Part shown: positions 1 to 9,118 of the stretch, in pieces
Layout of the letters: each line of letters opens with the position of its first letter
Numbering within the stretch: position 1 is the stretch's first letter
Source of the DNA: Silvanigrella paludirubra
GTDB lineage: Bacteria; Bdellovibrionota_B; Oligoflexia; Silvanigrellales; Silvanigrellaceae
Length of the DNA: 64,000 nt
Direction: 5' to 3'
Assembly (NCBI RefSeq): GCF_009208775.1
Contig: NZ_WFLM01000001.1
Location: 248,001 to 312,000, forward strand
Notes under the pieces: generated by a model
The model's input: only the letters and a program-made list of their open reading frames with translations
Told to the model about the DNA's origin: nothing
The model's database searches: none
Made by a program: the position numbers and the translations under genes

Positions 1-349
1 ACAGGCTTTACTAGATCAGGCTAAAAATGATGGCAAAGAGATTACAGATCTTGTTCAAGTTGTCGTTTCCGATGTTGAAATGCCACGCATGGATGGTCAT
101 GCATTTACTCAAGCCATTAAAAAAGATCCAAAATTAAGTTCTCTTCCCGTGATTATGCATACCTCTCTTTCTGGTCGGGCAAATCAAGATGCGGTGAAAT
201 CTTTAGCAGATGAGTATGTTGTTAAATTTAATGGAGATGCTTTAATTGCTACAGTAAATCGTATCTGGAGAAAACTAATGGATAAGAAAGAAACAAACAG
301 AACGAGTGAATTAAATGAGACGGATGACGATACAGACATGGCATCTTAG
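1..349 (+). CDS. cheV: CheV-type chemotaxis coupling protein, C-terminal receiver domain (5' end outside window)
   Basis: The frame is open from base 2, so the gene starts upstream of the window and only the C-terminal half of a receiver domain is visible. The phosphoacceptor motif VSDVEMPRMDG and the following VIMHTSLSG are characteristic of CheV receivers; CheV proteins join an N-terminal CheW-like domain, not seen here, to a receiver and couple chemoreceptors to CheA. The conserved Lys of the receiver is in YVVKFN. The tail after the receiver is short and acidic. cheB begins 17 bp downstream on the same strand, so the two are probably co-transcribed. The assignment rests on the receiver alone; a stand-alone chemotaxis receiver is the alternative. 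Confidence 0.72.
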   Translation, partial: QALLDQAKNDGKEITDLVQVVVSDVEMPRMDGHAFTQAIKKDPKLSSLPVIMHTSLSGRANQDAVKSLADEYVVKFNGDALIATVNRIWRKLMDKKETNRTSELNETDDDTDMAS

Positions 350-366
350 TTTAAACGGAGTTTTTT

Positions 367-1395
367 ATGGCTATTAATGTTCTTATTGTTGATGATTCCC
401 CTACAGTTTGTGCAATGCTTTCTCAAATTATGGGAAATGCAGGGTTTAACGTTGTTGGTATTGGGAAATCAGCTGAAGAAGGGCTAGAATTGGCCGCAAA
501 ACTAAAACCTGATGTAATTACATTAGATATAGAAATGCCAGGAAAAAGTGGCTTACAAGCACTGCCTCTTATGCAAAAAACTTGTGATGCCGCAATAATA
601 ATGTGTTCAACTCTTACAAATCAGGCTGCTCAAGCGACTTTACAATCTCTTGAAAAGGGAGCTTTTGACTACATCCCTAAGACAGAAATTGGAAAATCAT
701 TTACTCCTGATATGTTAAAAGAAAGAGTAACAAACGCTTATGCTTTTGTTACTCAAAAGCGTAAAGGTGAATCAAATTATAAACCAAGTGTTCCCATAGC
801 TTCTTTGCCACACCAAACTGTCAAAGCAATCGTTATTGGTGTATCAACTGGAGGGCCAGCTGCTCTACATAAATTATTTAATGCTTTGCCTGTAATGCCA
901 GTTCCTATTGTTGTTGTTCAACATATGCCAGCAGCCTTTGTTGCTTCGTTAGCAGAAAGAATTGCACAACAAACAAAACATAAAACATCTGTAGCAAAAG
1001 AAGATTATACTTTAGTGCCTGGTGAAATATGTTTTGCACCTGGTGATTTGCATGTTTTATTTAAAAAAATGGGTAGCAGACTTTATTGCGGTTTAAGTGA
1101 AGAACCTCGTAATATATTACATAAACCTTCAGCGGACGTTCTTTTTCAATCTGCTGCTGAAGTTATGGGTAAAGAATTATTAGGTGTCATTTTAACAGGA
1201 ATGGGTAGAGACGGTGCAGATGGTGGAAAAACCGTTCGTTCTCGTGGCGGTATGATTTTAGCAGAGAGTAAAAGTTCTTGCGTAGTATACGGTATGCCAA
1301 AAGCTGCTATCGAAGCAAGAACAGCAAATTTTGAATTTGATTTACAAGACATGGCAGCGGCTATAACTAAAATTGTAACTGGAAAAACGATATAA
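367..1395 (+). CDS. cheB: Chemotaxis response regulator / protein-glutamate methylesterase CheB
   Basis: This enzyme removes methyl groups from, and deamidates, chemoreceptor glutamates during adaptation; phosphorylation by CheA activates it. Residues 1-125 form a receiver with acidic pair D9-D10, phosphoacceptor D54 (TLDIEMPG) and K105. Residues 150-340 are the CheB methylesterase domain, with catalytic Ser160 in GVSTGGP, His186 in VQHMP and Asp282 in GMGRDGADG. The length of 342 aa is normal for CheB. An AGTTTTTT-rich leader with a weak GGAG precedes the ATG. It follows the cheV-like gene closely, while cheA and cheW lie 53 kb away, so the chemotaxis genes are split in this genome. A terminator follows it. 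Confidence 0.96.
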   Translation: MAINVLIVDDSPTVCAMLSQIMGNAGFNVVGIGKSAEEGLELAAKLKPDVITLDIEMPGKSGLQALPLMQKTCDAAIIMCSTLTNQAAQATLQSLEKGAFDYIPKTEIGKSFTPDMLKERVTNAYAFVTQKRKGESNYKPSVPIASLPHQTVKAIVIGVSTGGPAALHKLFNALPVMPVPIVVVQHMPAAFVASLAERIAQQTKHKTSVAKEDYTLVPGEICFAPGDLHVLFKKMGSRLYCGLSEEPRNILHKPSADVLFQSAAEVMGKELLGVILTGMGRDGADGGKTVRSRGGMILAESKSSCVVYGMPKAAIEARTANFEFDLQDMAAAITKIVTGKTI

Positions 1396-1428
1396 ATTAT
1401 GATTATGAATTTAAAAATTATCTTTAAC

Positions 1429-1466
1429 AAAGCTTCAAAATAAAAATTTGAAGCTTTTATTTTTTT
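1429..1466 (+). terminator. Rho-independent terminator after cheB
   Basis: A perfect 11-bp inverted repeat, AAAGCTTCAAA at 1429-1439 and TTTGAAGCTTT at 1447-1457, encloses a 7-base loop and runs into a T-rich tract (TTTTATTTTTTT). It lies 34 bp after the cheB stop and closes the cheV-cheB unit. Confidence 0.85.
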
Positions 1467-1530
1467 CAAAAAAAAATCAATGTTAAAATTTTAATAAATA
1501 AAAATGAATCTACAGGAGTTTCAGATTTAA

Positions 1531-2169
1531 ATGAAGAAAGAAATAATTTTTATAATATTAATTATTTTTCTTATATCATTAAATCAAAAATTATTTGCTT
1601 CAAAATCATCAGATTTTATTATAGATTCAGGATTTTCAATGGTAAATTTTGCAGGAGATAATTTTACAGGTGGAAATGTAAAATTATCTTTGCTTAGTCC
1701 CATTTATCATAGCCAGCCTGATAATCTAGACATTGTTCTTGGTGGAGGTATACGGATAGAAAGAGTAGATTATTTAACGCAAGAAAAATACTATGGTTAT
1801 GCAACAACAATAAATTCATTTGAAGTTGGAATAATTACTGGATTAAGATATAAAATACTTCCTGAATTAAGGTTTTTTCTATTGCCTTCATTTTATTATT
1901 CACCACATACTATTTTTGAAAATAAAATATATTTAAATAATACAGATATCATTAAAGAAGCATCTGTCGATTATAATTTAAATACAGGCATAGATTTAAA
2001 GTTAATTTACAAAATATTTTCCGATTTTGGTATAGGGTTAGATTCTTATATTGCTTATGGGTATATGAAATATAATGATACTTCTTTTTATAGTTTAACA
2101 GTGAAAGGCGGTCAGGGAGGATACTATATTTATAATTTTAATGTTTCTTTCACTTATTTTTTAAGATAA
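1531..2169 (+). CDS. Predicted small outer-membrane beta-barrel protein
   Basis: The 212-aa product starts with a Sec signal peptide: KK at the N-terminus, a hydrophobic stretch at residues 5-19, and a likely cut near LFASKS (about residue 24). The mature part alternates polar and hydrophobic residues in short strands, is rich in Tyr, Gly and Asn, has no long hydrophobic helix, and ends in an aromatic-rich strand (VSFTYFLR), as in outer-membrane barrels. The predicted strands would suit an 8-stranded barrel of the OmpW/OmpX size class, but I recognise no specific family. It stands alone, after the cheB terminator and before a gene-poor stretch. An AGGAG sequence lies 13 bp before the ATG. Confidence 0.6.
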   Translation: MKKEIIFIILIIFLISLNQKLFASKSSDFIIDSGFSMVNFAGDNFTGGNVKLSLLSPIYHSQPDNLDIVLGGGIRIERVDYLTQEKYYGYATTINSFEVGIITGLRYKILPELRFFLLPSFYYSPHTIFENKIYLNNTDIIKEASVDYNLNTGIDLKLIYKIFSDFGIGLDSYIAYGYMKYNDTSFYSLTVKGGQGGYYIYNFNVSFTYFLR

Positions 2170-2503
2170 AAATTTTTTGGTAAGCAATTTATATTAGTAA
2201 ATAAAGAAATTTAAAATAATAAAATTAAAAATTTTAAAAATTATTTTATTTTAAATAATTTGAAATATATTAAAATGAAATAAATTTAATTTTATAAAAA
2301 AAATGGACTCCAAAATTTTTGCAAATTGATAAATATCTGATATATCAAAAATAGAGCCATACAGTTTATGAATGGTAATTAGTTACCCTATTGTTTGGTA
2401 TTAAATGTTAATTTAAGTTAATTTGTTCCAATGTGTTATTTTTTTATTTAAATAAATTTAGATATTCTTGATTTTTATAAATAGCTATTTTAAGGTGTAA
2501 ATT
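2170..2503. other. AT-rich intergenic stretch, no gene seen
   Basis: These 334 bases are extremely AT-rich. The only structure I see is a 10-bp palindrome, TGATATATCA at 2338-2347, and a small hairpin GGTAA-TTAG-TTACC starting near 2376. Neither matches a known operator well. The promoter of the following gene probably lies here, but no clear -35/-10 pair stands out from the AT-rich background. Confidence 0.5.
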
Positions 2504-2965
2504 ATGAAAAATATAAAAAAAAGAAAATTTATATCAAATTTAGTCAAAGGTTTTGGAACAACATCAATGGGAATCACGATCAATTCTTATGTAGAAAGTG
2601 ATAATGATATTCTTAAAAAATTTATGAAAATCTCAGAAAGTTTAACAGGTGAGAATGAATTAGATTTAGAACTCGGAAAAAAGTATTTAGAACATTTAAT
2701 TATAGCCAATAAGCAAAATAAAAGAAAAATTATTGAACTGTATTCTTATAATCACAATCAAATACCTGAATCAAGAAGAGATTTAAAAAAATTGTCAAAA
2801 GAAATTTTAATTAGTTGGTTTACAGGAATTGTCAAAGTAAACGGTATAAGTCGTTTAGTTACTTATACAGGTTCGCATACGTGGACAAAGTTAAAAGGAA
2901 TGAAGCCACAAGGTTTTTGTGGAGGCAAGTTTGGATATTGGTCTAAAAAACCGAAGCTATCTTAG
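2504..2965 (+). CDS. Sugar dehydrogenase small subunit-like protein (FAD-SLDH / sorbitol dehydrogenase family)
   Basis: The 153-aa product matches the pattern of the small subunit of membrane FAD-dependent sugar/polyol dehydrogenases. It has a basic N-terminus (KKRKFISNL) resembling a weak Tat-like leader, an ESLTGENELD segment, then SWFTGIV, a VTYTGSHTW segment and a C-terminal PQGFCGGKFGYWSKKP, corresponding to the family's WYtG, vtYe and gyCggkpgyWa-kP blocks. In known complexes this subunit is needed for export and maturation of the large GMC flavoprotein. No large subunit or cytochrome subunit is next to it here, so it is an orphan. The start is supported by AAGGTG 9 bp upstream. Its stop overlaps the stop of the convergent regulator gene. 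Confidence 0.68.
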   Translation: MKNIKKRKFISNLVKGFGTTSMGITINSYVESDNDILKKFMKISESLTGENELDLELGKKYLEHLIIANKQNKRKIIELYSYNHNQIPESRRDLKKLSKEILISWFTGIVKVNGISRLVTYTGSHTWTKLKGMKPQGFCGGKFGYWSKKPKLS

Positions 2966-3681
2966 TTTTCGTATGACTTTTCTTCGGCAATTTCTTTTAA
3001 CAAATTTAAATCTACAATATTAAAATCAGAAATATTCCCCTCAATGGCACCCATTTTTTTTAACTCAGAAAAAACCCTGCTTACCGTTTCTGGGGTCATA
3101 TCGGAAAGATCTGCAAAATCACTGCGGTTTAAATAGGCTCTTTTCACATTATCTCTATTCATAAAATAGGGGTGGATTTCTAAAAAACAAGCAGCAAGTC
3201 GTTGTTTAGCTGTTTTGTATCTAACACCTTCAATTCGATTATATAACATCGAAGAGTGACGACAAATCCTTCTTAAAAAATCTAAATAAATAGAACAATT
3301 TTTTTCCCCTATTCCTGAAATAGCCACATTGGGAACTGACATAAACTCACAATTTGTTATGGCAGTACATGTTCTTTCATAATAAGGATATTTTGCAAAC
3401 ATTTCATAAATACCAAAACAATCACCTTCTTTAGCCAAGCCGCTTATAATAGATCTATTTCTGTCGCATTCTTTTGTAAATTTAACGCAACCAGAAGTTA
3501 TAAAATAAATGGAATATGCTTTTTCGCCTGCTATAAATATATTTTGTTCTTTTTTTACCCTTAACTCTGTTGAACTTTGAATTAGTATCTCTAATTCTTC
3601 TTGGTTTAATGAAGGGAAAAGTGTCATAAATTTTTTAGCAGAATTCATTGTTTCATTTTTTTTCACAAAAAGATCCTTCAT
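2962..3681 (-). CDS. Crp/Fnr-family transcriptional regulator
   Basis: This 239-aa protein has an N-terminal cyclic-nucleotide-binding-type effector domain (about 20-140, with IYFITSGCVKF and a GDCFGIYEM turn) and a C-terminal winged helix-turn-helix (about 150-225). The recognition helix is in the segment DMTPETVSRVFSELK. The four-cysteine Fe-S arrangement at the N-terminus of FNR is absent, and the phosphate-binding cassette lacks the Arg that binds cAMP in Crp, so the ligand cannot be named. The gene starts 14 bp after the stop of the LuxE-LuxC fusion gene on the same strand, which suggests co-transcription and perhaps control of that gene. Its stop codon overlaps the stop of the convergent small-subunit gene. 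Confidence 0.88.
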   Translation of the reverse strand: MKDLFVKKNETMNSAKKFMTLFPSLNQEELEILIQSSTELRVKKEQNIFIAGEKAYSIYFITSGCVKFTKECDRNRSIISGLAKEGDCFGIYEMFAKYPYYERTCTAITNCEFMSVPNVAISGIGEKNCSIYLDFLRRICRHSSMLYNRIEGVRYKTAKQRLAACFLEIHPYFMNRDNVKRAYLNRSDFADLSDMTPETVSRVFSELKKMGAIEGNISDFNIVDLNLLKEIAEEKSYEN

Positions 3682-3695
3682 TTAAAACCATATTT

Positions 3696-5771
3696 TTAAT
3701 AATCAAGCCATTCTTCCCAAGTTTTTCCGTCATGTTTATCTAGCAGAGTTGGAATAATTTTCTCTGATGAAAGTTGTGGAAAAAAAGGTTTTACAGACTC
3801 ATCTAAAACAAAAACAAATCCACTTCCTCCAAATGAAAAGTCTAATCTACTATGTAAAATTTCATCTTTTGTAAGTTTTGTTAGATTAAAAACATGTGTT
3901 AACTTACCAGAAAAAATTGTTTTCTCCATTTCAAGACCTAAATTTTTTATAATAGCTTTTGTATATAATAATTGAGTGTCATGAATAAATTTTGAAATAA
4001 TACCTTCTTCTTTATATCTCTCCATAAAGTTATTTTCTAAAATAAGTTGAAACTCCTGAATCCAATTTAATGTATTGTTTTCATCACGACCTGACATAAA
4101 TAAACAAATCGGAGTTAAACATCCTCTTCCATGCCATAAACTACAAAGTTTTGCTACTTCTTCTGTGGAATAATGTAAGTTAATTATTAAGCTGTTTTTA
4201 ATATCACCTTGAGGAATTAAATGCGTATTTTTTCCGCTTAAAAGTTTTTTAAACGTTTGTATTGTTGTATCAGTACCAAAAACAATCACAGAATCAAAAT
4301 TATGATAATCTTTAGAAAGAGAACGAGATTTTTCAATAACAATTTCGGTTGGGAAAAAATAGGGTTTTAATTTTTCAACAAGGTCTTCAATTTTTGATCG
4401 AATTTTATTTGCAAATGGGTCTTCATTTCTTAAACTTGGTAATTTTATATGTACGGATTTTGCTCCCATTAAGGAAGCAACTTTTGTTGGATAAAGCCAT
4501 GCAATTGGTATATTTGCGGATGAAATGATAAGTATATTTTTTTCTGCTAATTTTGTAGAATTTTTAACTTGAATTTCATTCCAGCATATTAAAGATTCCG
4601 CTAAATCTGACCAGCAAAATGAAGTCCAAAAAGATGGATTCAAAGTTTGAATGAATTTGTGAATATCTTCTTGTGATTTAAATTGTTTTTGGGAAGTTAT
4701 TTGATTAGTTTTAACATCTGTATTTTCATTTTCTTTTTTTATGTCTAAAAAGAAAAAACTATCTTTCACATTTAAACTGCAGCCTTTTAAAGTAGCATCA
4801 GGAGATCGTCCTCTTAAATGAAAAATGCCTTCTTTTTGATCTATAATACAAGCAATATCTTCGGTAATAATAGAAGGCCATGATTCCATATTTATGAAGT
4901 CAAAAAAAGCTAAAAACCCATACTCACCTTCTCCTAGCACTTTATTTTCATTTAAGTTAACTACAATAGGAGTTAAAGTTTGATTGCACTGAAATGAACC
5001 ATCATGTATTTTTTTCAATGACCATGCTTGTGAGCTTAATTCGCACATTCCATATTCAGATAAAAACGAAAAATCAGAAGGATTGCTATAGGACTCTTTA
5101 ACAATTTGAATTGTTTCTTGAAGATTAAAACTTTGTGTTCTTCCCTTTGTGCCACCTGTATCAATTATATTTAGTTTTTGGCCTTTAAATATTTGTGTTA
5201 ATTTGTTTTTTTGGACATATTCAGCCACGATTAAATGGTGAAATGTTGTTCCAAATATTATTATATTTTCACAGTATTTTGGATTAAGTAATAATTTTTC
5301 TATGTTTTGTGGATTTGATTCAACATCACAGTATTCTAAATTAAAACCATTGTTTTTAAACATCCCAATCATAGCTGCAATAGAACTTTTAGTCCAAATA
5401 TCTGTTGGTGGAATAAGGCTGATAATAGGTATATCTCTTTTTAAATCATGCAGATCTAAAAAACGCTCAAAACCAATACAAGAATTTTTTGAATATAAAT
5501 TTAATCTCTCTTCTGTAAAAATATGCTTAGCCTGTATTGTGTTTGTACTACCACTGGAATAAAAAATGGTATCTTTATCCGAAGCAGCTTGTGTATGTAA
5601 ATTAAAATCACGAAAACAACGAATGGGTAAAAATGGAATTTTTGTTTTTAGTCCGGATGATGTAAAAAAAATGTCAGTAAAAAAATTATGGAGTTTAGGA
5701 TTTAAAGCAATTAGACTTTGCTTTTGTTTCATCATTTTTTGTAATATTTCAGTAGAGAGAAACTCATTCAT
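3696..5771 (-). CDS. Fused LuxE-like acyl-protein synthetase and LuxC-like acyl-CoA reductase
   Basis: The 691-aa product joins two enzymes of the fatty-acid reductase system. Residues about 20-345 resemble LuxE/adenylate-forming acyl-protein synthetases, with the phosphate-binding FYSSGSTN motif and a SEYGMCELSSQ motif. Residues about 365-691 resemble LuxC acyl-CoA reductases of the aldehyde-dehydrogenase-like fold, with the candidate acyl-accepting Cys551 in HGRGCLTP and a DFSFGGSGFV segment near the end. In luminous bacteria these activities activate a fatty acid and reduce it to a long-chain aldehyde, and are separate proteins. No luciferase gene (luxA/luxB) is in the window, so the aldehyde probably serves another purpose. 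CAGGT lies 7 bp before the ATG. The crp-like gene follows. Confidence 0.78.
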   Translation of the reverse strand: MNEFLSTEILQKMMKQKQSLIALNPKLHNFFTDIFFTSSGLKTKIPFLPIRCFRDFNLHTQAASDKDTIFYSSGSTNTIQAKHIFTEERLNLYSKNSCIGFERFLDLHDLKRDIPIISLIPPTDIWTKSSIAAMIGMFKNNGFNLEYCDVESNPQNIEKLLLNPKYCENIIIFGTTFHHLIVAEYVQKNKLTQIFKGQKLNIIDTGGTKGRTQSFNLQETIQIVKESYSNPSDFSFLSEYGMCELSSQAWSLKKIHDGSFQCNQTLTPIVVNLNENKVLGEGEYGFLAFFDFINMESWPSIITEDIACIIDQKEGIFHLRGRSPDATLKGCSLNVKDSFFFLDIKKENENTDVKTNQITSQKQFKSQEDIHKFIQTLNPSFWTSFCWSDLAESLICWNEIQVKNSTKLAEKNILIISSANIPIAWLYPTKVASLMGAKSVHIKLPSLRNEDPFANKIRSKIEDLVEKLKPYFFPTEIVIEKSRSLSKDYHNFDSVIVFGTDTTIQTFKKLLSGKNTHLIPQGDIKNSLIINLHYSTEEVAKLCSLWHGRGCLTPICLFMSGRDENNTLNWIQEFQLILENNFMERYKEEGIISKFIHDTQLLYTKAIIKNLGLEMEKTIFSGKLTHVFNLTKLTKDEILHSRLDFSFGGSGFVFVLDESVKPFFPQLSSEKIIPTLLDKHDGKTWEEWLDY

Positions 5772-5790
5772 AAATTACCTGCTATTGTTT

Positions 5791-5859
5791 GTGCCGCTGT
5801 AAAAAGAGAAGCGAAGTCTGTTTTACATATCAGCTCCGATGGAGATCCTCAATCGGCAC
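5791..5859. ncRNA. Candidate structured leader RNA in a divergent promoter region
   Basis: In the 151-bp gap between the divergent LuxE-LuxC gene and lspA, a pocket with clearly higher G+C can fold into a three-way junction. P1 is GTGCCG (5791-5796) with CGGCAC (5854-5859). P2 is TGTAAAA (5798-5804) with TTTTACA (5821-5827). P3 is CTCC-GAT-GGAG (5834-5844). An alternative pairing of CCGAT (5836-5840) with ATCGG (5852-5856) competes with P1. The strand is undecided: it could be the leader of lspA (plus) or of the LuxE-LuxC operon (minus). I do not recognise a known riboswitch class; it could also be chance pairing around a promoter. Confidence 0.35.
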
Positions 5860-5922
5860 TTGCTAAGAATGCGGATATGCTTTAATTGTATGCGTGTTTG
5901 GTTTCTATTTAAAGGGTCATAA

Positions 5923-6549
5923 ATGCAAAACATCTCTTCTAACGTTACTTCAAAAGTAAATAAGCCTAAGCAACATAAATATTCTTTACATGGTTTCTTT
6001 TTCCTGTTTTTAGGATTTGTAATTTTAGATCAATCTACAAAACTTTGGTCTGAAAAATTATATATGGTGAATTCTTCTTTAACTGATATAAGGAATTACT
6101 CACAAATTTCGGATCATATTTTTACAATAGGTTCTTCTCAAAATTGGTTGAGTTTTGATACCACCTATGTTCGTAATACAGGAGCAGCTTGGGGTTTTTT
6201 AGGTAATTTACCCGAAAACATAAGGCCATACTTTTTTTATGTTTTAACTAGTATTGCCATGCTTATTATTTTAATTATTTTTTTTAAAACAAATGCAAAG
6301 CAAACAATGTCTCGATTAGGTATTGCATTTATTTTTTCTGGTGCTGCCGGAAATTTTATTGATAGAGTATGGTTGCATTATGTCATAGATTGGATTCATT
6401 TTAAATGGGATTTCTTAGGTTGGAATTATGATTATCCTGTTTTTAACGTAGCAGACTGCGCTGTTACGGGGGGTGTTATCATATTGATTTTAGATGCTAT
6501 TATTGATGAAATTCGAAATCGAAAAGCAAAGAAATTGGCAAAAGGTTGA
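5923..6549 (+). CDS. lspA: Lipoprotein signal peptidase (signal peptidase II)
   Basis: This is an inner-membrane aspartyl protease that cleaves the signal peptide of prolipoproteins after diacylglycerol attachment. The 208-aa protein has a first membrane helix at about 25-42 (ending LDQSTKLW), the conserved YVRNTGAAWG loop, further helices at about 105-125 and 130-145, and the two catalytic aspartates Asp147 (GNFIDRVW) and Asp178 (FNVADCAV). The last helix is at about 182-197 and the tail is basic. It is longer than E. coli LspA (164 aa) because of an insertion after the first helix (about residues 45-80). It starts the run that continues with the ClpC-like gene. Its role fits the several lipoproteins encoded at 58 kb. 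Confidence 0.95.
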   Translation: MQNISSNVTSKVNKPKQHKYSLHGFFFLFLGFVILDQSTKLWSEKLYMVNSSLTDIRNYSQISDHIFTIGSSQNWLSFDTTYVRNTGAAWGFLGNLPENIRPYFFYVLTSIAMLIILIIFFKTNAKQTMSRLGIAFIFSGAAGNFIDRVWLHYVIDWIHFKWDFLGWNYDYPVFNVADCAVTGGVIILILDAIIDEIRNRKAKKLAKG

Positions 6550-6615
6550 CAAATTCAGATTTCGGTAAATGTTCCATTGTATTCTGGACTTTCAGAACTT
6601 AATGGAGATTTAGAT

Positions 6616-9105
6616 ATGGCACAGCAGTTCCTTAAAAATTCTACCCACCGAGTTAATGAAATATTTCAATCAGGTATAACAGAAGCTCTTAATGCACAAG
6701 TTAAAATGTTAATTCCTGAATTTTTATTATTTGCAATTATTGAACAAAAAGACTCGATCGCTTTAAAAATTGCGGATGAGTGTAAATTAGATGAAGTTTT
6801 AGTTAAAACATCTATTATAAATGGAATTTATGATAGCATTAATCAACTTCAAAAAAAACAGGATACACATTTTTCTCAATCACGCGATCCAACAGGAATG
6901 TATGGATCTCCTGAAGTTGCTTTTTTATTGGAAAGAGCAGATTTCGAAAGAAAAAATTTTGGTGATGCCTATATAAGTACTGGTACTTTATTTCTTGCTT
7001 TTTTTGATTCTAGATTAAGTTCGAGAGATATTCTTGTAAAAGCTGGATTAAATTATGAAGAAGCAAAAAAAGCATTATTAAACGTCAGAGGAAATCATAG
7101 GGTAACAAATCGGGATGACGAAGCAAAACAAAGTGCGTTAACTCAATACACAAGAGATATAACAGCAATGGCTCGTCGTGGTGAGTTGGATCCTGTTACT
7201 TCTCGTGATTCTGAAATTGAAAGAGTTGTGCAAGTTTTATCTAGAAGAAAAAAGAATAATCCGGTCTTAATTGGAGAGCCAGGAGTAGGTAAAACTGTAA
7301 TTATTGAAGGCCTTGCACAACGTATTGTTGATCTTGAAGTTCCTGATCATCTTGTCGGAAAACGTGTATTGAGTCTTGAAATGGCAGATCTTGTTGCTGG
7401 TAGTAAAATGCACGGTGAGTTTGAGGAACGTTTAAAAGCAGTAAAAGAAGAAATTATTGCTTTAGAAGGACAAGTTATTTTATTTATCGATGAAATTCAC
7501 ACTGTTGTTGGTGCAGGAAGAACATCGGGTTCTTTAGATGCTTCTAATATTTTAAAAAGCTCACTTGCAACTGGACAACTTCAATGTGTTGGTGCAACAA
7601 CATTTAAAGAATATAAACAATATATAGAAAGTGATCGTGCTTTAGAGAGGCGTTTTCAACCGATTCGTATTGAAGAACCTTCCATTGCGAATGCAAAAGA
7701 AATTTTAAAATCGATTGCTGTTAAATATGAAAAGCATCATCAAATTCAATACAGTCCTGAAAGTCTAGATGCCGCAGTTGAATTAAGTAACAAATATATA
7801 TTTAGCAGAAGCCTTCCAGATAAGGCAATAGATTTAATTGATGAAGCTGGTGCTTTAAAAAGAATTAAAGTGGTAAGTATTCCCCCTGATATTCAAAAAC
7901 TAGAACAAGAAAAAGCAAAAAAAGATATTGAACGAAATGATTATTTTAATCGCCAAGATTTTGCAATGGTTGCCAGTGCGCAAATGGAATTATTAAATCT
8001 GGAAAATAAAATATCGGAACGGAGAAAACAATGGGAATCAGAAATGAAACAAGAAGAGCGTATTGTTACTTCTGATGACATTGCTGAATTAGTTTCTAAA
8101 GTAACTGGGATCCCAACGCAAAGATTACAAGCAGAAGATCTTGAAAAATTAGCTCATATTGAAGATGAATTATCTAAAAGACTCATAGGACAAAAGCAAG
8201 CTATCGTCTCTGTAGCGAATGCATTAAGAAGAAATCGAATTGGGTTACGTGAGAGAAAAGCACCTATTGGAAGTTTTTTCTTTTTGGGGCCTACAGGAGT
8301 TGGCAAAACAGAGCTTGCTAAAGCTCTAGCTGAATATGTTTTAAATGATGAACACCGTTTATTACGTTTTGACATGACTGAATTTATGGAGCGTCATGAA
8401 ACTTCAAAATTAATTGGCTCTCCTCCAGGATTTGTCGGGTATGGAGAAGGTGGTCAATTAACTGAAAAAGTTAAAAGGCAACCCTACAGTGTTTTGCTTT
8501 TTGATGAAGTAGAAAAGGCACATCCTGACGTCTTTAATTTATTTTTACAAATATTAGATGACGGAAGATTAACCGATGCAGAAGGACAAAAAGTAAGTTT
8601 TGAAAATACTCTTATTATTTTTACAAGTAATTTAGGTAGTGAACATATTAGTTCAAATAAACGATCTGTAGGTCTTGGTGGTTTTGATAAAGATCTTACT
8701 CACAGCGAAGTAAGTGATCTGGTCACAGGTGAACTAAAAAAAGCGTTTAAACCAGAGTTTTTAAATAGACTTGATGAAATCATTGTATTTGAAAAATTAA
8801 ATCCTGATGATATCAAGAAAATTCTACAATTAAATTTAGATAAATTAGCGAAAAAAGTTAAAAACCAAGGACTCGATTTTAAAATTACAAATGATGCACA
8901 AGAGTTTTTGGCAGCAAGAGGATTTAGTCCATTAAATGGCGCTCGTCCTTTAAGAAGACTTTTAGAAGCGGAAGTTGAAAATAGAATTGCCCAAGAGATT
9001 ATTGTAAAAGGAAAAAATAAAGAAACAGGGCTTGTTAACGGTAAAATATTAAACGTTGAATTGATAAAAGAGCCAAATCAACAAATTAAAGTAACTATTG
9101 AATAA
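6616..9105 (+). CDS. clpC: ClpC-type AAA+ chaperone ATPase (Clp protease ATP-binding subunit)
   Basis: This is a class I Clp/Hsp100 unfoldase with two AAA+ modules. The N-terminal Clp repeat domain covers about residues 1-150. Module 1 has Walker A GEPGVGKT (220-227) and a LFIDEIH Walker B. Module 2 has GPTGVGKT (558-565) and [10 protein letters not shown]. The middle domain between them is short (about 430-500), as in ClpC and unlike the long coiled coil of ClpB, so pairing with the ClpP protease is likely, although an IGF/LGF-type loop was not confirmed. I place the start at ATG 6616, preceded by GGAG at 8 bp, rather than at the upstream in-frame TTG 6577; this gives 829 aa. clpP is not in the window. 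Confidence 0.9.
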   Translation: MAQQFLKNSTHRVNEIFQSGITEALNAQVKMLIPEFLLFAIIEQKDSIALKIADECKLDEVLVKTSIINGIYDSINQLQKKQDTHFSQSRDPTGMYGSPEVAFLLERADFERKNFGDAYISTGTLFLAFFDSRLSSRDILVKAGLNYEEAKKALLNVRGNHRVTNRDDEAKQSALTQYTRDITAMARRGELDPVTSRDSEIERVVQVLSRRKKNNPVLIGEPGVGKTVIIEGLAQRIVDLEVPDHLVGKRVLSLEMADLVAGSKMHGEFEERLKAVKEEIIALEGQVILFIDEIHTVVGAGRTSGSLDASNILKSSLATGQLQCVGATTFKEYKQYIESDRALERRFQPIRIEEPSIANAKEILKSIAVKYEKHHQIQYSPESLDAAVELSNKYIFSRSLPDKAIDLIDEAGALKRIKVVSIPPDIQKLEQEKAKKDIERNDYFNRQDFAMVASAQMELLNLENKISERRKQWESEMKQEERIVTSDDIAELVSKVTGIPTQRLQAEDLEKLAHIEDELSKRLIGQKQAIVSVANALRRNRIGLRERKAPIGSFFFLGPTGVGKTELAKALAEYVLNDEHRLLRFDMTEFMERHETSKLIGSPPGFVGYGEGGQLTEKVKRQPYSVLLFDEVEKAHPDVFNLFLQILDDGRLTDAEGQKVSFENTLIIFTSNLGSEHISSNKRSVGLGGFDKDLTHSEVSDLVTGELKKAFKPEFLNRLDEIIVFEKLNPDDIKKILQLNLDKLAKKVKNQGLDFKITNDAQEFLAARGFSPLNGARPLRRLLEAEVENRIAQEIIVKGKNKETGLVNGKILNVELIKEPNQQIKVTIE

Positions 9106-9118
9106 GCAGGAATAAATC

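Noticed and set aside
1146-1469. Minus-strand frame over the end of cheB with a hydrophobic segment
   Set aside because: Fully overlaps the well-supported cheB catalytic domain and terminator; a shadow frame.
2170-2503. Apparent coding stretch on the minus strand of this gap (with SIFDISDIYQFAKILES)
   Set aside because: No start codon or ribosome site, and open stretches of this length arise by chance at this base composition.
6577-6615. Upstream TTG start adding 13 residues to the ClpC-like gene
   Set aside because: No ribosome site before it, whereas GGAG lies 8 bp before the ATG at 6616 and the Clp N-domain starts there.
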